Program-made: the position numbers and the translations under genes
Shown: positions 6,828 to 7,797 of the stretch, piece by piece
Layout of the letters: every line of letters starts with the position of its first letter
Position numbering within the stretch: position 1 is the stretch's first letter
From: Nitrospira sp.
GTDB lineage: Bacteria; Nitrospirota; Nitrospiria; Nitrospirales; Nitrospiraceae
Assembly: GCA_015904055.1 (NCBI GenBank)
Contig: JABMDE010000070.1
Location: 3,534-11,330 of the forward strand
Length of the DNA stretch: 7,797 bases
Reading direction: 5' to 3'
The notes under the pieces: generated by a model
What the model was told of the DNA's origin: nothing
Seen by the model: only the letters and a program-made list of their open reading frames with translations
The model's database searches: none

Positions 6828-7172
6828 ATGACTGTCGTATCGCGCCAGAGCGGGTCCGTCATGATTGTCACTCCGCAGGGCCGGTTTGACACGAACGGCG
6901 GGCCTGAAGTCGAGCGTATCCTGGTAGATCACATCGAGCGCGGGGCTAGGCAGATTGTGCTGGATCTCTCTCAAATCGAGTATATTTCCTCGATTGGGCT
7001 GCGGGTGATTTTGAAAACGGCGATGGCCATGATTAAAAAAGGCGGAAGAGTGGTGCTCTGTGGGGGAAACGAGCACGTTCGTACAGTGTTTCAATTGAGC
7101 GGGGTGATGATTATGAGCCTCCATGCTCCTACGCTTGAAGAGGCCATTTCGAAGGCACAAGAGGTGGCCTAG
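6828..7172 (+). CDS. STAS-domain anti-sigma factor antagonist (SpoIIAA/RsbV-like), first copy
   Basis: A 114-residue single STAS domain. Strands and helices follow the family order: VMIVTPQGRFDTNGGPEVERIL, then IVLDLSQIEYISSIGLRVIL, then GGRVVLCGGNEHVRTVFQLSGV. In SpoIIAA the phosphorylated serine is in FMDSSG. The aligned residue here is Ser55 in YISSIG, so the protein can probably be phosphorylated by a RsbW-type kinase and dephosphorylated by a PP2C phosphatase. Both activities are predicted in the protein encoded 279 bases upstream. An in-frame ATG at 6822 lies almost on the ribosome binding site GGAGGAG (6814-6820), so the second ATG at 6828, 7 bases after it, is preferred. The gene ends TAG, and its last base begins a palindromic repeat. 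Confidence 0.9.
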   Translation: MTVVSRQSGSVMIVTPQGRFDTNGGPEVERILVDHIERGARQIVLDLSQIEYISSIGLRVILKTAMAMIKKGGRVVLCGGNEHVRTVFQLSGVMIMSLHAPTLEEAISKAQEVA

Positions 7173-7295
7173 CAGGATGCTGAAACAGTCCGCCAGCGGT
7201 GTTCTCGCATCTCTCCGAGGCTCAACGTACCGAAGCGTACGCTTCGCCTCTTCGCTCGCTGCGGCCTTGCTGGACGGCCATTTTGAGCATCCTGC
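7172..7295. repeat. Palindromic repeat B with terminal inverted repeats (MITE/REP-like)
   Basis: About 124 bp bounded by GCAGGATGCT (7172-7181) and its exact complement AGCATCCTGC (7286-7295). The similarity continues imperfectly inward to CCGCCAGC (7190-7197) and GCTGGACGG (7269-7277). Inside, GAGGC (7218-7222)/GCCTC (7246-7250) encloses CGTAC (7226-7230)/GTACG (7237-7241). A 16-bp perfect palindrome, CGAAGCGTACGCTTCG, occupies 7231-7246. There is no coding capacity. It resembles a non-autonomous mobile element or REP and shares its CGTAC/GTACG core with repeat A. Confidence 0.7.
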
Positions 7296-7581
7296 GACTT
7301 TGACACCGTCCGCACCATTCGACGAGATTTCCAGGATGTTTTATGTCTAAACCGATGTTTCCCGCAGCCTGCTAGCACTCGATGCGATGTTATGGAGAGC
7401 GGGTATCTACTTTTCGAGATTTGGGTTACTGTAGGTGAGGAGATTTAAGCGGGCGTGCGAAGTGAATATCGTCGGATGATCTGCGGCATAGCTGCGACGA
7501 GGCGGCTGTTTCTGTCTTCTCGTTGATTCGTCGCTCAATTCAGACTGAGTGGCAATTTTTAATAAGGAAAGGAGCGCAACA
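7296..7581. other. Non-coding gap before the second STAS gene
   Basis: With repeat B, this makes 409 bases without a gene between the two STAS genes. I see no convincing reading frame, RNA gene or terminator here. The last part, from about 7525, is more AT-rich (CAATTTTTAATAAGG at 7552-7566) and probably carries the promoter of the next gene, but no clear -35/-10 pair could be assigned. Confidence 0.5.
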
Positions 7582-7797
7582 ATGGAGCAAGGAACCCGAC
7601 ACACGTTGATTGTGACCTCTCGGGAGAACGCAGGGGTTACCCGCGTCAGGATGCAGGGGAGTCTCTCCGCTACCACTGCCGAACAGGGGAACCAGGAAAT
7701 GAAAAAGATTCTGGACCAGGGGGCGAAAAAGGTCGTCATCAATCTGGCTGATATCGACTATATCAGCAGCGGCGGCATACGGGTGCTCATTCTCACG
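7582..7797 (+). CDS. STAS-domain anti-sigma factor antagonist, second copy (3' end outside window)
   Basis: The frame is open from ATG at 7582 to the window end, 72 codons with no stop. The ribosome binding site AAAGGAG (7568-7574) is 7 bases upstream, an ideal spacing. The protein reads MEQGTRHTLIVTSREN, then VTRVRMQGSLSATTAEQG, KKILDQGAKKVVINLADIDY and ISSGGIRVLILT. This is the STAS order of two strands, a helix, the VVINL strand and the phospho-site loop. Ser63 in YISSGG aligns with the phosphorylated serine of SpoIIAA. It differs clearly from the first STAS protein outside the core, so it is a paralogue rather than a recent duplicate. About 30-40 residues should follow beyond the window. 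By position and family it is a second likely substrate or partner of the upstream phosphatase-kinase, or part of the next operon. Confidence 0.88.
   Translation, partial: MEQGTRHTLIVTSRENAGVTRVRMQGSLSATTAEQGNQEMKKILDQGAKKVVINLADIDYISSGGIRVLILT

Noticed and set aside
6545..6889. 114-codon plus-strand frame after the sensor gene
   Set aside because: It runs through the palindromic repeat and overlaps the STAS gene in another frame. The product is Arg/Ser-rich with no recognisable motif.
7407..7742. 111-codon minus-strand frame over the second STAS gene
   Set aside because: It is antisense to a frame with a strong RBS and clear STAS homology, and it has no recognisable domain.
1..7797. CRISPR array
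   Set aside because: No regularly spaced direct repeats are present. The only repeats are the palindromic intergenic elements described.

Overview
The window looks like a chromosomal stretch of a Nitrospira-like bacterium (phylum Nitrospirota). That placement is an inference from the style of the housekeeping proteins (LeuS, PyrF, S20), the fairly GC-rich coding sequence, and intergenic hairpin repeats with a CGTAC...GTACG core that I associate from memory with Nitrospira genomes. No marker gene here proves it.

Layout. Bases 1-258 are the 3' end of ftsH (membrane AAA+ protease). A SAM-dependent methyltransferase of the METTL7/UbiE-like type lies tail-to-tail with it on the minus strand, and the two stop codons share bases. 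leuS starts at 994 but loses homology near 2820, after the KMSKS loop. It then runs into the antisense of the 5' part of rpsT (ribosomal protein S20, minus strand, start at 2988). Both genes are therefore cut at one junction, and a 15-bp near-palindrome sits exactly there. The 3' ends of both genes, and whatever lay between them, are missing. This is either a real deletion or an assembly or amplification chimera, and it is the most important anomaly in the window. pyrF (OMP decarboxylase) follows from 3075, divergent from rpsT, then a likely terminator and a complete tRNA-His(GTG) with an encoded CCA.

The right half (4203-7797) is a regulatory module. A 781-residue protein carries a degenerate MHYT-like seven-helix membrane sensor, a PAS domain, a short coiled coil, a PP2C/SpoIIE phosphatase and a C-terminal RsbW-like HATPase. 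It is followed by two small STAS proteins of the SpoIIAA/RsbV type, the second cut by the window end. This is a partner-switching system in which the phosphatase and the anti-antagonist kinase are fused in one membrane protein. By inference it sets the phosphorylation state of one or both STAS proteins. No sigma factor or other final target lies in the window. Palindromic repeats occupy the gaps after the sensor gene and after the first STAS gene, the second beginning on the last base of a stop codon.

How the parts relate: the left half is ordinary housekeeping (proteolysis, tRNA charging, ribosome, pyrimidine synthesis, tRNA-His). The right half is accessory signalling. No CRISPR array, integrase or transposase gene is visible.
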